NCBI GenBank assembly: GCA_003439945.1
Contig: QVRM01001404.1
Coordinates: forward strand, 1 to 64,000
Origin: Dermanyssus gallinae
Lineage: Eukaryota > Arthropoda > Arachnida > Mesostigmata > Dermanyssidae
Length of the DNA stretch: 64,000 nt
Direction: 5' to 3'
This document shows positions 48,621 through 61,324 of this stretch, one piece after another; position 1 is the first letter of the stretch, and each line of letters starts with the position of its first letter. The translations under genes were made by a program, and so were the position numbers. The notes below the pieces were generated by a model. That model was not told the DNA's origin and made no database searches. It saw only the letters and a program-made list of their open reading frames with translations.

Positions 48621-50125
48621 TATAACAAAAATTAAATATGTTCAATTTCAATTATCAAGATCAAAGCATTTTCAAAATGTGAGTCTTTATTCCGAAAGAC
48701 GATTTCTAAGTGAACGCTAAGTACTTGTATAAATGGCAGCGCATCCACAATATCCCACCCCTAAAGATGACATAAAAGGTATACTGCATTGCAATTAAAG
48801 CAATTTTAGCAATGTAATGCTACAAACGAGCCTTAACATAGTACAACTTTCTGTGAGATTGTAAAGCTGCCTCTGGTAATAAAAAAATTGCTGGCCTTGC
48901 AATCGTAAGTATGACACCTCAATTTGTCCTTACAATTCGACAGAACATGTAGTGCAACTCCTACAACGCCTCGCTACTTTTAGGATATTAAAACCTACAA
49001 AGCGCATAATAAAGAAGATTACGAATATCGTAAACGCAGCACCAGCACCGGATTCGCGGATAAAATATTTTTTGACGTCTAGTTTAAATAGTGGACTCTA
49101 GGCATGGCGGGCGTTATACCATGTGAGCACAATACGTACTTAACATGCACACAGTCCTTACTTAACATGCACACAGTTGCGGGACTCGCATTAAATGGCA
49201 GCATATTGTGAACTGGAGAGTTCACATGTTTTCATACCTAATTACCAGGTACGTGACACCACCTATATCTCTTAAACTTATCACACCTGAAATTTCCAAA
49301 AACAAGTAAATATATTTAAAAGCCTCGTCCCCGCTACGATGGCGCTATAAACGTAGCAGACCAGAAAATACAACTAGCTGTTTGGTTAAAAAATGTGGTA
49401 ATTGTTTTGGAAGTCCGTTAGTCGTAAACGGGTCACACACCGTTCTCTCTACAACTGCTGCTAGTCCCTAACCAGTTATTTGTCACGCTCTATTATGACG
49501 AGGCCGTGCTTTCAGTAAGTCAAACCAATGGCATGCAGCCATTGAGTGTTAAGCGCCAGCGCAAGGTTAACACCTCGAAACCCTCTACCTTCCAACTTTG
49601 ACAGGCTGACAAATGTGCAGCGTCTATTTTTACACAGATATGTCTCACATCGTGACAACGCTCTTACTGCGTAGGGCCAGAAAAAAGAAGAGCAAAAAAT
49701 TACCACACACATTTACAGCTCTATCATGTCAACAGCATTCACTTTCCGCAACAGGAAAATGACCGCGCGACCATACAAGGAAATATGATAATTGCAGATG
49801 GATAACCAAATTGAATCGCAGTTATGGCCTAAGTACAGATAATATAAGCGATATTGTACAAACACCACGAATAGCGACCGCAACTACGAAGCACCTACGA
49901 TGCCGTTCGTGCTCCAGCATTTTCAGAATCACGATTCGATTACGTTTAATATGAAAAGCTGAATAATCTGTCAAAGCGTCATTCTACATGAAATGAATGT
50001 AAACGAATCATCACTAGGTGCAAATTATGCAAGCATTGCAATATAGCTGTATACACGGGCGAATAAAGGTTAACTAGCATTTAGCTATACTTGTGATGCA
50101 TTTTTCACTGTTTTTAGGAGAAAAA
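48621..50125. other. Intergenic, 3' flank of POLD1, no gene recognised
   Basis: A 17-base direct repeat (CTTAACATGCACACAGT, twice within 49139-49178) is the only structure seen. Confidence 0.45.
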
Positions 50126-50258
50126 TCACCACTCCAGCTTGAAACGATCGATTAACTTTTGTTGGTCCTGTAAATCCATTTGCACTTTCTTGCGCATATA
50201 GAATATCGGACAATCCCGGGATGTGCATAAAACCTCTTCATGGAGACTGCCCGTACAT
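50126..50258 (-). CDS. POLD1: POLD1 exon 7 (codons 1052-1095), CysB module and stop
   Basis: Acceptor TATTGCAG. Completes the CysB [4Fe-4S] site (CQRC...C....C with [15 protein letters not shown]) and ends DRFKLEW, TGA at 50128-50126. Confidence 0.95.
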
Positions 50259-50757
50259 CTGCAATAGCAGCCATTAAGCAACATTAGAGCATTTATGTAA
50301 CGTTTAAGAATCAATTCTATATCTAGGGACAATAGCCACTCGCAGTTTCGCTCCATTAAGTATATTCTGACCGATTGTTGATAGACGGCGCACTGTTGAT
50401 ATATAGTATACGTATGCATATATATAAACATATGTATATAAAATGTCAGGTGTGATGTTAGCCTACCGCTGGCATTGCGTCCAGAGTTTGGCAAATCGGT
50501 CCTCAAGACGATTGAGCGACATGACTTCGGTCATAAAGATTTGGTTCTCGCGCTCACGGCAGTGAACGCACACTGCGTTGCTTTGCGAATCATCCGGCAA
50601 GACCGACTTGCAGCCTATGCAAGTCGACCTTTTTTTCGTGAACATGGCCAATGCACCCACCTTGCTATGTACAACAGCCTTTGATCTGAAAAAGTATAAA
50701 ATAAACCATAAAAACGGCAGCGTAAACGCGAAAAACTTGTATTAACGTTATGTATAT

Positions 50758-50844
<87 letters not shown>

Positions 50845-51398
50845 CGGACATAAAATAGTTATTCTAGAGGTAGAGTTTCTAGAGATGGAGAACAAAGTCA
50901 AGTTTAACCTTGTGTGGTCTCCGCGTAGCAGTTCACTTGCGGCTTTCGCCTCGCCCAGAATTGGCTCGAAGATTCGCAGCAGCGGCTTCGAGATCTGATT
51001 TTCGAGGTAGTACTGCGTGTCGATAGGCACGTTGTTCTCGAGCACGTAGATTGGATCCTCGCTTTTGAGGTAGGCCGCGGTCCCCTTGGCAGCAGCAATG
51101 AGCACATATGGAACGCGATCACCAAGCTTTGGCGCACTGCCCGCATCACGCTTCATCATGCGGTTGGCTAGTTCGACGTGCGCTTGTTTTCCCGCATATT
51201 CGTCCTCAGTTTTCGTCAACTCCTGAAATATCAGACCGCCCGATACCGCGATCGCGGCAACCGATACCCGAATATGAACCACGTATTTATTTATTATGAC
51301 TTGCTCCACCAGTCAGCGAATGTTAAAACATATGACTTTTAAAGCGTATGTGTCGCGCCGGGCTTGAATCCGCGATTCCTAATGCCAAAATCACCGAC

Positions 51399-51444
<46 letters not shown>

Positions 51445-51970
51445 ATAACGGGCGATTATAGCTCTCACATACAGCGTGCCTCCCCGTGATACGCAAGAAT
51501 TATGCGAGCACCTTCCTCCCAAATAGAAAGTTCGTCAGATGTGTGAACTGCATATAGTAACATTTTATTGGTCCGCTAATTATGGGAGACAAGACATACA
51601 TAATATAGATTATATGAAAACGAATTAGAACTGGCATATTGTCGCGGTCCATTCGAGGACTGTCAAAGTTATTACTAACATGAATAAATGACTGCCACCG
51701 ACTTCGGGTCGATTGGTTAACGCTCCGGACTTAGTCAATCAGGGGTATTTGTCGGGATGCCTGCTAGCTTTGCTTTATAAGCATGATGAAAGGAATACCC
51801 CCTATGTATGTACCCTGTATATATGTTTTTGATGGTGGTGAATTGAAAAATCGAAGAGCATACCTTAGTAATAACAAGCTGCGAAATGTCGATTCGATTG
51901 CAGAGTAGGTCGGCGATGGTTTGTTTTGCAAAGTTCACCGCTCCTTGCGGGTCCCTGTGAAAATTACGCA

Positions 51971-52010
<40 letters not shown>

Positions 52011-55000
52011 ACACCAGTAATAGGGTGACTCTAAAATTTGGCCCAAGAACTGGGTAAATGAAGCAATAAAAGCGTTAAGCAAATCTTACGGCAAAAGGCA
52101 ATGCCTTGAAAGCGTTCTACACATTGCATCCGAGCTGCTTCTCAATAGACGTCACGATACGGGACTACAGCGTGAACTCAATTCTAGAGAGAAGAGCTCA
52201 CAGGTCGATGTCTCTTTAGACTCACCTTTCGATGAGAATCTTCTCCAGACACGTGTTTATGAGGTTGGCCACAAGTGGGCAGTTATCCCGTCGCACTGTT
52301 TCGATGCCCTTGCAGTCCATTTTGTCATGTGTGTTAGGGTTTGTGTAGAGCAGGCCAGCGTAGCGCTTCTTATTAATTAGCAGATACGGATAGTAAACCT
52401 TCTCGAACTCGAGCTTAATCGGTTTCACGAACTTCGCTGTTACGTAGTCGGCAGCCTCTTTGCCAAGTGCCATCGCCTTCTCCAGGCTCTCGACACCGAA
52501 GCGGATCATCACCGAATCGGTGTCGCCGTAGATGACCATCGAGTCAAACTCGTACCCGTTCGCCTTGCAGTATCTTGCCTCGACCTGCTTCTTTGTTTCA
52601 TCGATCATCGTGCGACCAAACGCTGTGACCGACTGGGAAATGGCGAGACATGGCAGCTTACCGACCTGCGCTCCGGTAAAGCCGTACACCGAGTTTGCAC
52701 TGATCTTCAGTGCTAGCTGCCGGCCGTCAAGAACCTTCTTCTTAAACGGATCTTTCTCGTTCTTCAGGTCGGTTTTGGCCTTCTTTCGGGCCGACAGAAG
52801 GCTTTCGAGAATCTCGGGTAGCAGGCCCTTTCGCTTGGAAGCCTTAACAAAGTAATCACCCGACGGAGTCCTGATGTAGTCATCCGCATTGAGACTCTCG
52901 CGCATTTTCGCGTCGTTCAGCAACGTCGTATAGCAGAGATTGTGAGCCATCATGATCGACGGATACAGCGACGAAAAATCGAGCGTTGAAATGGGAACGG
53001 AATAGTACCCCCGAATTGGCTCAATGACCGTTGCGCCAGTAAAATCGTCGCCGGTGGAAACATTAATCACTGGAAGAATGAGATCCTGCTGCTTGGCCTT
53101 ACGCAGCAACTGCGAGACCACCTTGATTTGTTGGCCGCGCAAAAGCAAGTACGAGAGCGGCACCCCGGTTACCCTGGCCATCTCCATGTAGTTAATGATA
53201 CACATTAGCTTTTCAAGCAGTCGCAACGGGAGCAGCGCGTCCTTAAGGCAATAGACGGCCAATCGTCGCCTTGTCTGCTCATCACCGTTCTGCAGGTCCG
53301 TGATGATACTGTGTTGGACGTCTTCCTTCTGCTCCTGGAGAAAATGGTATGACACAGCGTTCAGAGTATAGCTACGAAGCTTGTAGTCACGCAGCAATAC
53401 CAGCAGAAGGTCGAAGTTGACCCTGCCCTCCATAGTGATGTTTTTGTTTTCCCGTCGACCCATTTGCTTTGACTGGAGCGTACTCTCTCGAATGACTGAT
53501 TCACTGCCCCGAATACGGCCGAGGTAAGGGAAGTTCTTGACCTTCAGATGTTTGGCCCGATTCACGAGGTACGAGTAGTCAAAGTTCATAATGTTGTAGC
53601 CCGTGATGATGTCAGGATCAACAAGCCGAATGAACGCCGCCCACCTGTCCAGCATTTCCGACTCCGTCTTGAATGACATCACCTCGACCCCCGGTATCGA
53701 AGCACACGTATCCAACGTCATGATATTCCGAATGAACGGGTCCCGCTGACCTTGTTTGAGAACCATCGACGCGATTTGAATAACGCGATCCTTATTGGGC
53801 TCAGGAAAGATGCCCTTGCGTCCAGCGCATTCAATGTCGAAGCTGAGAATTCTGAACGGAGCCACACGAGCGTACTCGCCTTCGGCTTGGTGGCTGACGA
53901 AGTCTTTCCACTTGACATCAGCTTCGTACTGACAGAGCGATGTCTTATCGTCGTCCGAGCGTAGCTTGTATTTGCCAGCAGGCAGAGTTATCCACGAGCA
54001 GCCTACCGTATGCGTGTCGACCATGAAACGAATTTCGAAATCAATGTTTGCCTCAAACGGCCGGTAGTTGAAAGAAGGGTGCGCCCGAGTCGAGACCGCA
54101 GCACTCTCCAACAGCCGCTTGGCCGGTGTGACCAGTCGAGGCAATATGACGGTTATTTTGATGAACGGCTCCAGTCCACGATCCGTATAGCCGTAGATGT
54201 TTTGCTTGCTGACTAAATCACAGCTGAGAACCGCCTCGCTCACGCTTCTTGATCCTTTCATGTCTTCAATGATGGCTCGGTTGAGATTTTGCCGAAACTC
54301 CTCAAGATCTTTTTTGGCAAAATTTGCCGGCGCTTGAACGTAGAAGTAGGGCAAAAAGCCATGCACATGACAAAGCACACTATGCCCTTGATCTGTGGTA
54401 CCAAACATTCGCGTAATGGCCACCATGCCCGACGAAACGTCTGTCATTCCTTTCATGACCGGTCCAATGTAGTGATCTAGATCAACCTGTTGAAACTCTA
54501 GCTTCGTTATGCGCGGCTCAATTGGCGGTGCTGGTTGGCGCTGCCAACGTAACGAACTTACTACGTCCTCAGGACACTGAAACGTGGCAACAAACAGTAC
54601 GGGCGACATAACCGTTACTATAACATTATTTGGCTGTTAACACATGAAACATTCAATAAACTAGCCGTACTCTCGTTCTGGGTGCGACCCCTTAAAAATG
54701 AACTGATTACTTCTATTAAAAAGCATGTGATTTTTTTCATTAGACAACTACCCGCAAGAACTATCGCAAAAATCTAGCATCACGAAAGCGCTTGCTACAA
54801 TATGGTAATCTGCTTATTCGCTTGCAGTGCAACCCATTTCAGTATCAGGTTTTTTGTGTTCGATTCAGCCAGCCCGCCAGAAATTACGCGAAATAAAATG
54901 GCTTTGCAAGTTATATAAGTATGAGTGATGCAACCGGCATTCGGCGTATGTCGATAACCGAAGCATCAGCCGAAGTCAACAAAACTTTGGCCACGAGAGT

Positions 55001-58000
55001 GGAATTTGAAATGGCCCTGACTTCGCGAATAAGAGAACGCTCCAACCGCCGCATACGTTTGCAATCGAAGACCGATGCCACAATTGTCGGTCCGCAGTCA
55101 CAGTAAACGGTGCTCCGCATGTAAAAAGAATGTTCATGATTGAAGTTGATTTAGTTAGTCTTACATATTAGGTACAGGCCAAAGGCGGGAAAGCGCCAAC
55201 GCTAGCTCACTCGAATGTGACAACGCGCAAGTGCAAAAATCTAAAGAAAACACGGAGGACACGTAGAAAAATTCAATCCACACAACTGAGCCTGAAGCTC
55301 GTAGCAATAGCGAGAAAGGTTCTACTTCAAGGTTTGAGACGTCAGTTATCATATAAGAGAAATAATGACATTTTTACACTGGACTAAAACCTCTCAACGC
55401 GAGCTCCTTATATGTGAGTCTCCTCGGTACGGCAGCACAGGCAATTTCCTTTAGGCTTTTTTCAGGAAACGAGCCATAATCAAGCCCGCTTGTTCGGAGT
55501 GTTGGCTGCTAGCAAACTGCTATATGGCATAATTTTTTTTCCCACTCTTATTGTACTTATACTGAACTTATTTGGGCTTTCTGCGGCAGACGTTTTTTTA
55601 TTTTACAATTATTTGCACAAGAGACGAAGTCGTTCTACCCTAGCATAGCTACAGCTGACTCTTTCAGAACCGAGCTTTAGTCGCCCAAGCCAGCACTCTT
55701 GTGAGAAACCTAGAACCTACAGACATGAGATTTAGAAAAACGACACCAAATGATTCTACTTTAACATAAATATTACCGTCAGAAGAGAAACTCGACTCCG
55801 TGCCTAAAAAACGACTGCTTCAAAGTAGGCCGCTCAATGGCATGTGTGAACTGGCCACTACAAACTGCAAAGCTCCTCAACACGTCCTACACAACAACGG
55901 ACCAGATATTGCTGTCCGAATCAGAAAGTGGCTGCGCAAAAACATAAGCCGTGCAAAACTACCGCGATGCCGAGGTTTCAGGCGAGGTTGTTTTCTTGTA
56001 ATAGAGCACTTATTTGTGACTGTAATAAAGCTCACCGCCTGCTAAAGGGTGTCGGAATAATAATGTCGCAAAACACCAAAACGCGTCAGACTAGAATTTA
56101 ACTAACCCAATTTGTTAGCCAACGAAAGCAAATTGCTTATACTGACAAACGATAATACCAATAACCAAGACGGCCTAATAAAGAATGAAAGACGTTTCAA
56201 ACGCTACTACCCATGTCAAGGTCGGTATAAACATAACTCACTGACCATTAGCACCTTAGAACGAAATATACACGATATTGTTCTAAAACTGATACATTAT
56301 AATGTAACTAACAAACGTTAATTTACATTAGCAATACCTACATCTATCATTAGTGTTATTTATTTTAATAAACAATTTTCAAATTAGATTAATATATACA
56401 ATATTTACAAAATAATAAGTAAAACTCAATATAAATGAATGCAATTTTATTTGAAAAGTATATAAGATTTCGTTAATTTTTAAAACTCTCTTTTAACGCA
56501 TACAAGTATGTAAAAAACAGGACTAGGATAACTGTATGTCTCTACGTCTTACTAACAAAGCCGAAAAGCGGCATACCATCGATACGCCCTACTTCCGTGT
56601 ATTGTGTGATTGATTTAAAGCTGTACTAAGAAAAGTATACGTGATTACATACGTACACCTCAGAAACTCTTGTCAAAGATGATAGCATGAGTAAATATTG
56701 CTTTTAGCAACGTTCTAAAAATTTGTCAGTGTGCTATCTGAACGAGACCTGAAATAAGAAATTCAAGATAGTTTAAGTTAAGGTCTAGCAATAGTTCAAC
56801 AGCAAGTTTCAAATCGTTTTGTTTGATGGAATAAATACTAGGTGTCACTGTATTCCCAAGACCTGCGAAAGTTGTTGTCAACATCTGTTTGAACGGAAGA
56901 TCTCAGCAAGGTTAAGGAATTATCACGCCGCTTTGATGATTGAATATAACAAGCTAATTCAATAACATTATAAATAAGACTGAATAGTGATATTTTCGTA
57001 AACTCAAAAAATATATATATATTGGTGCGCAGAAAGCAAACAGGAAGCAATTTCTACCCTAGACAAAGAATTTTAAATGGCGTGTCCAGGGATTCACTCT
57101 AGTTTTATATCCACACCACAGAAACACTTCTAAATCGAACCTAAGAGTATTTCGTATATTGCTTAAGTTCATTCAATCAATCAACAAGCACGCTGTTGCG
57201 TGGGGATTGTTTTTCGAGACGAAGCAAGGATGGCGGGAGACGGGGCATGTTAAACTAACAAGAAGGGCCAGCCCACAGTCAGTGACAAATGTTCTGCAGA
57301 TATTTAGATGCAAAGGAAGAATCCAATGCAGGCATATAAAAACATTTATTTGTAAGAGCTACCAATTTCCAGGTACCAGCACAAAGGGTACAGCATAGAA
57401 CTTCCGGCTGCCTTTGCCGCTAAATCATTGTCTTGTTAAAAAATATAAATTGAAGAATGATACAAGTGAAAGCTTACAGCGCGTTTCCATAAAGCATGCG
57501 CGGCCAGATACTAACGTAATGGAACAAAATTAAATAATTTTAGTTTAGCAAATCAACTGGACAGAGTTGATAGCATGTCTCAAAACTCGACGTACATTGT
57601 ACGTTACGAAGCGCTATGTGTCCATTACCTGCGAACGATCGACTTGAGTTAGAACTTTCTCTTCAGCCTCGAACTCCTCCATCTGAGCCAACTGAGCTTC
57701 AAAGTCATTTCCGGCGTCATCTATGAAATGAAACGACACAAACGCATAGAAATCACAACAAAATATTATCTAATATTATGGATCATGCTGCAAATTATGT
57801 TTGTCGCCATATTAATTCCCATTATCGTTGTTTATTATAAAAGACAGACAGATATGTATCTTCATGCATGAAGTTATTAACAAAAGTAAGTCGCATCTAG
57901 CATTCACACTATATGTATATGCGCCATAGATCGCTTCTTTTTAACATTCGGACTACTATGAAATTACCCGACTTGATACCAGGGTAACGTTTCTACGCAA

Positions 58001-60152
58001 ACAAAGCAATATTGATTGATTTATCCGCTTGGCATGTATACCTAAATGCACATGTCGCCATGTCACCCTTTTATATTAGGGGCGCTTAGAGCGGCGTATA
58101 TATACATATATTACCTACGCATCCATATCATCAATGTAGCCTCCAATACCTGTCAATATCAAAATATCCTCCAAGATTTACTGTGCAACCTTAAAGCCCA
58201 TTTTGCATTTTATGCCGACGATTTAGCCATTTTAGCAAAATCTCATAACCATCTACAGTTTTACCTCAACGAAACTGCAAAATGGCGTAAAGAAAACAAG
58301 TTCAAGATTAACGCAATAAAGTCTTACGCTTTAGTATCATCGTCTACCAGTATATTGGTTAGGCACTTTTCGTATCTAGGCGTAACAATAACTCTCAGGC
58401 TTCCTTTTACCAGACTCCTTGCAGCAACGTTCTGCCTTTCTACAATTTCACCACACCTGACCCTTAGCGATTTAAAAAATCTAGACAAGCTGAAAGCCTG
58501 CTATGTTAGGCGTGTATTAAGGCTTCTTAAGTGCGTGTCGGCAACACTTGCCTTAGATATGTGCGGAAACATAACACTGACTGAAGATCTAGCACTTAAC
58601 AACACACCATTTACAGCGAATATTCTAGACTCATATCGAGCCTATAGAGAGAAACAGACATTTAAAATTTGTAGCTGAGTAGTATGCTGATGGCCCGGCC
58701 TTTTGTTCACAGAGATAATAGCCATGCAAAGCAACGCTCGCTAATCTGCCGAAAAACTTGACACAGATACCACCATCACACATGCATGAAACCCAGCTGT
58801 TTTAATATTGAAGGATTTGTTTGTAGTTTTTGTGGAGAGTGTGATATTGGACGCCACCATACACTTACGTGTGCACAAATTTCGGAGAGTCCCTATCATC
58901 CATAAACACATCTGTGAGACCGTACTGTATATTGTAACACATAGTGAAACATGAGCCAATTTAATAGTGAAATAAATACTGAACGAATGTAATATCGACC
59001 TGGTCACTTCTATTTCATTACTCTTCATTTGGTCCCAAAGCTAGGGCTTCCGACAGATCTATATCTCTGGTTCCTTAAAGCTGTACATTATTTTCCAATA
59101 TGTTTTCTATTCTGCCCCGCCCTTTCCCACTATTACTTTCCATACATACCTGCCAAACTCAATCTGGAACCCATCCCCAATTTCAATTAGCCTATTTGCA
59201 ATATTAAAGGCGTCAATGTGATTATAGAGAGTTTTATTGAACCTGGCGGTTCAAGCCCCGTATGTGACTGACCTGTTCTAGAGATGCAAACGGAGCGGCA
59301 AACGTGAATCTACGAGTGCTTCTCTGGAATTGGGAGGTACTTAAGGGGCAATGGATCTTGCGAAGACCTGTGAGTTATCTATCTAGCTAAACAAAGGCCT
59401 ACCACCGATGCAATACGCCAGGACAGATGAATACTGCGTGGTGCTCTCCTCTGGGAGAGTTAACGTCGTTGTATTCTATTTTCCCACCTACATTGGATGC
59501 CGCGAAGGTTGCTGAGACGGTGAGCTTTGCACTTTCAGGGCCTTTAAACCTGGCCATGACAACTATGGTCGGCGGTCATTCCAATGCCAGAATCGATTGT
59601 GGGGTCAACGACGTTAAAGGCGTTGCTTAAGGTGATGGAAAATATCGGTCTGAGATGTGCGAGCGCGCGTGAACTATACATATCTAAGTCACAATAGAAG
59701 CAGAACCATCGACCTTTTTGTTTCACAACCTTGCGAGCCGTAAATTTCAAAACTCGATGAAGCGGCCCGAAAACACCAGCCAGTGTTAGCCGTTGTCGAT
59801 GTTCCCGGTATTGATGATCAAAACCGACATAATTATATAATCTTTATAGACTGCGCCAAGGCCTTTGACAAAGCTACTTGAAGCATACCGACCAGTAAGG
59901 AGTGATGAGGACACCTTGTTGGTAGACGATAAGCATGGTGTATTAAGGGGATTATTGCATTGTTAATGCAACCAGCATAACCAGCCAGCGAGTATAGAAG
60001 TTAGTAAGTTAGCGACTAATCGAAATCACCCAATGAATCAGTGAACGTTGTTGAGCAAACTTACCGTCGTTTTCGGCGTTCCTCGGAGTTTTGGCCGGCG
60101 CCGAAGGGCCGGAACCGGGTCCAGCTGCCGCAGGTCGGCGTTTCTGCGACAT
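50126..60152 (-). CDS. POLD1: POLD1, DNA polymerase delta catalytic subunit, complete, 7 exons, 1095 aa
   Basis: This is the B-family replicative polymerase that completes lagging-strand synthesis and proofreads; nuclear, PCNA-dependent. Minus-strand exons: 60152-60065, 57720-57629, 54576-52226, 51954-51864, 51222-50909, 50685-50467, 50258-50126. All introns are GT-AG and every split codon closes correctly, giving 3288 nt with stop TGA, against 1107 residues in human. Exonuclease motifs: FDIE (D307, E309), NFDYSY (D393), YCLKDA (D506). Polymerase motifs: DFSSLYPS (D593), KISANSVYG (684-692), YGDTDS (D745, D747). C-terminal CysA (C1001, C1004, C1018, C1021) and the iron-sulfur CysB (C1050, C1053, C1063, C1068) are complete. 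The start is the ATG in exon 1 ([13 protein letters not shown]), a basic N terminus that could act as nuclear signal. All catalytic residues are intact, so it should be functional. Confidence 0.96.
50467..50685 (-). CDS. POLD1: POLD1 exon 6 (codons 979-1051), CysA module
   Basis: Acceptor TTTTTCAG. It carries the CysA zinc site (CIGC...CVHC) used for PCNA contact, the linker helix [19 protein letters not shown] and CG of Arg1052, before donor GTAGGC. Confidence 0.94.
50749..50843. repeat. (AT)n microsatellite in POLD1 intron 5
   Basis: About 95 bases of AT with one break, 64 bases upstream of the exon 6 acceptor, so it occupies much of a 223-base intron. Confidence 0.95.
50909..51222 (-). 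CDS. POLD1: POLD1 exon 5 (codons 875-978)
   Basis: Thumb domain, from [20 protein letters not shown] to [20 protein letters not shown], ending AG before donor GTTAAA, which is weak. Confidence 0.94.
51400..51440. repeat. (AT)n microsatellite in POLD1 intron 4
   Basis: About 41 bases of AT. Confidence 0.95.
51495..51815 (+). repeat. Dispersed repeat, family 1, copy B (POLD1 intron 4)
   Basis: Collinear with 1430-1760; see that entry. It lies antisense to POLD1. Confidence 0.5.
51864..51954 (-). CDS. POLD1: POLD1 exon 4 (codons 844-874)
   Basis: Encodes [20 protein letters not shown] then [11 protein letters not shown], the conserved thumb-domain entry. Acceptor TTTCACAG, donor GTATGC. Confidence 0.95.
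51977..52008. repeat. (AT)n microsatellite in POLD1 intron 3
   Basis: About 32 bases of AT, 20 bases upstream of the exon 4 acceptor. Confidence 0.95.
52226..54576 (-). CDS. POLD1: POLD1 exon 3 (codons 61-843): exonuclease, palm and fingers
   Basis: A single 2351-nt exon starting after TTTCAG with [18 protein letters not shown]. The in-frame ATG at 54609 upstream is in the intron and is not the start. It holds all six exonuclease and polymerase motifs and ends ...CLEKILIE with AG of the next Arg codon before donor GTGAGT. Such a long uninterrupted exon means many ancestral introns were lost here. Confidence 0.96.
54921..55106 (+). CDS. Unknown 61-aa ORF nested antisense in POLD1 intron 2
   Basis: ATG to TAA with a protein-like composition: [20 protein letters not shown], then [20 protein letters not shown] and a basic stretch (NRRIRLQSK), ending GPQSQ. 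It is more GC-rich than the surrounding intron, and an amphipathic helix is likely over residues 12-45. No family recognised. It could be a single-exon gene, a retro-inserted fragment or chance. TATATAAG just before the ATG is too close to serve as its TATA box. Confidence 0.35.
   Translation: MSDATGIRRMSITEASAEVNKTLATRVEFEMALTSRIRERSNRRIRLQSKTDATIVGPQSQ
55120..57628. other. Rest of POLD1 intron 2, nothing recognised
   Basis: AT-rich with only short unrecognised ORFs. Confidence 0.45.
57629..57720 (-). CDS. POLD1: POLD1 exon 2 (codons 30-60)
   Basis: Encodes [20 protein letters not shown] and [11 protein letters not shown], matching the acidic F.E.LA.MEE.EAE segment of the family. Acceptor CATAG, donor GTAATG, exit phase 0. 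Confidence 0.9.
58200..58678 (+). mobile_element. LINE reverse transcriptase fragment in POLD1 intron 1
   Basis: An open frame reads [51 protein letters not shown] and [15 protein letters not shown]: motifs C to E and part of the thumb. It runs antisense to POLD1. The frame has no internal stop, but the fingers and motif A are absent. Confidence 0.72.
59740..59900 (+). mobile_element. LINE RT motif A scrap in POLD1 intron 1
   Basis: [16 protein letters not shown] (about 59830-59880) matches the F.D..kAFD.v motif of RT palm domains, in a short open stretch. Confidence 0.5.
60065..60152 (-). CDS. POLD1: POLD1 exon 1 (codons 1-29)
   Basis: Encodes the basic, Pro/Ala-rich N terminus (MSQKRR...[12 protein letters not shown]) and one base of codon 30, before donor GTAAGT. 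Exon 2 supplies AT to give Asp. Confidence 0.88.
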
Positions 60153-60577
60153 CGTCTCAGCGATCAATCAATCAATCAGCTCTCGCTTACAACGGTGGAC
60201 ACAGGCTGCAAGATGCCTCCTTTTTTATTTTCTTCTTCTTCTTCTTATTCTGTTTCGCTGCAGCAACCAACCTAAATTTCACAGTCGACTACTAGCTTAG
60301 TAGCTGGCAAATGCACAACGATGCGTTTGTTGTCTGTTTGCAGGAGAGCAACGTTCGTTCAATAATTACGCTCCATCTCAACAGAGACGCAAATCGGTAG
60401 GTAGAGAGCGAACGATTCGATCTGCCCGCCCGTCTGCCTCGCAAACATTTTGGCGCGCGCAATCAGCTGTTTCCGCAGCTCGACGGGGTAGAAGACGGCG
60501 GGAATTTCAAATACGTGTAGCATAAACATCTTTGCTGGCATATGTTTAGTGGCATCACGCATTTGTGAGAGCACGCG

Positions 60578-60695
60578 TATATATATATATATATATATAT
60601 ATGCAGAATACAAGTGTCAGGCATGATAGCCGTTCAAAACTATGACCAACCAATTGTCGAAGCTTATTAAGAAGGCTGATTGCTCGATAGAATAC

Positions 60696-60734
<39 letters not shown>

Positions 60735-60755
60735 CTATTATATATATATATATGT
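60578..60755. repeat. (AT)n microsatellites upstream of POLD1
   Basis: Runs at 60578-60601 and 60700-60755. Between these and the POLD1 start, a minus-strand frame (60361-60560) reads LHVFEIPAVFYPVELRKQLI and ends in a stop; it is too isolated to call. Confidence 0.8.
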
Positions 60756-60929
60756 TTACACAACAGTTAGTCGCTCTCACGCCTGGCAAATTATATTTAC
60801 TCGGGCGCAAAATACCGGCAAAACAGACAGACGTCAAGAACGAATCCAGCCTTGTCTAAAACTCGCAATGTGACAAACTTTACGACCAGTGGAATGGATA
60901 CCACCAATCTGTACGTTGATTTCTGTTCG

Positions 60930-61320
60930 CTTCTTCACTCTACTCTATGTCGTCGCCTGCAAAAAGAGCCTTATGCGTAATATTGGGATATCCATCATGG
61001 GAATCCATGCGTAATAAATACGTAGAGATGTCGATTCTGCGTTACCCTCTGCAAAGAGAGATGTCTGTCGTAACTGAGATCAAACGAATCTTAATGGGAC
61101 TTCATCCCAACCTGCTCAATCTTTCCCATTCGACATTCACCATGAACACAAGGGAATCACGCACACACACAACTTCTCATCTTGTCTGCAGCTTCATGTA
61201 ACCAATCTCGTTTCTCAAATCTCGCTGCCACATATTGGAACAAGCTCCCCCCAGATGTGCGCGCAGCCTCTTCTTTGACAATACTCAAACAAAGTGCTGA
61301 GCAATACTATTTAGGTACCT
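60930..61320 (+). mobile_element. LINE C-terminal remnant
   Basis: Reads KRALCVILGYPSWESMRNKY (60962 onward) and, in another frame, TYWNKLPPDVRAASSLTILK followed by QSAEQYY (about 61230-61310). The WN.LP..vR....l..fK motif is the usual end of many LINE RT proteins. Frameshifted. Confidence 0.6.
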
Positions 61321-61324
61321 TACT

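Noticed and set aside
54577..54609. ATG at 54609 as the POLD1 start
   Set aside because: A TTTCAG acceptor sits just inside, and exons at 57629-57720 and 60065-60152 supply the conserved N terminus in phase. The bases before 54576 are intron.
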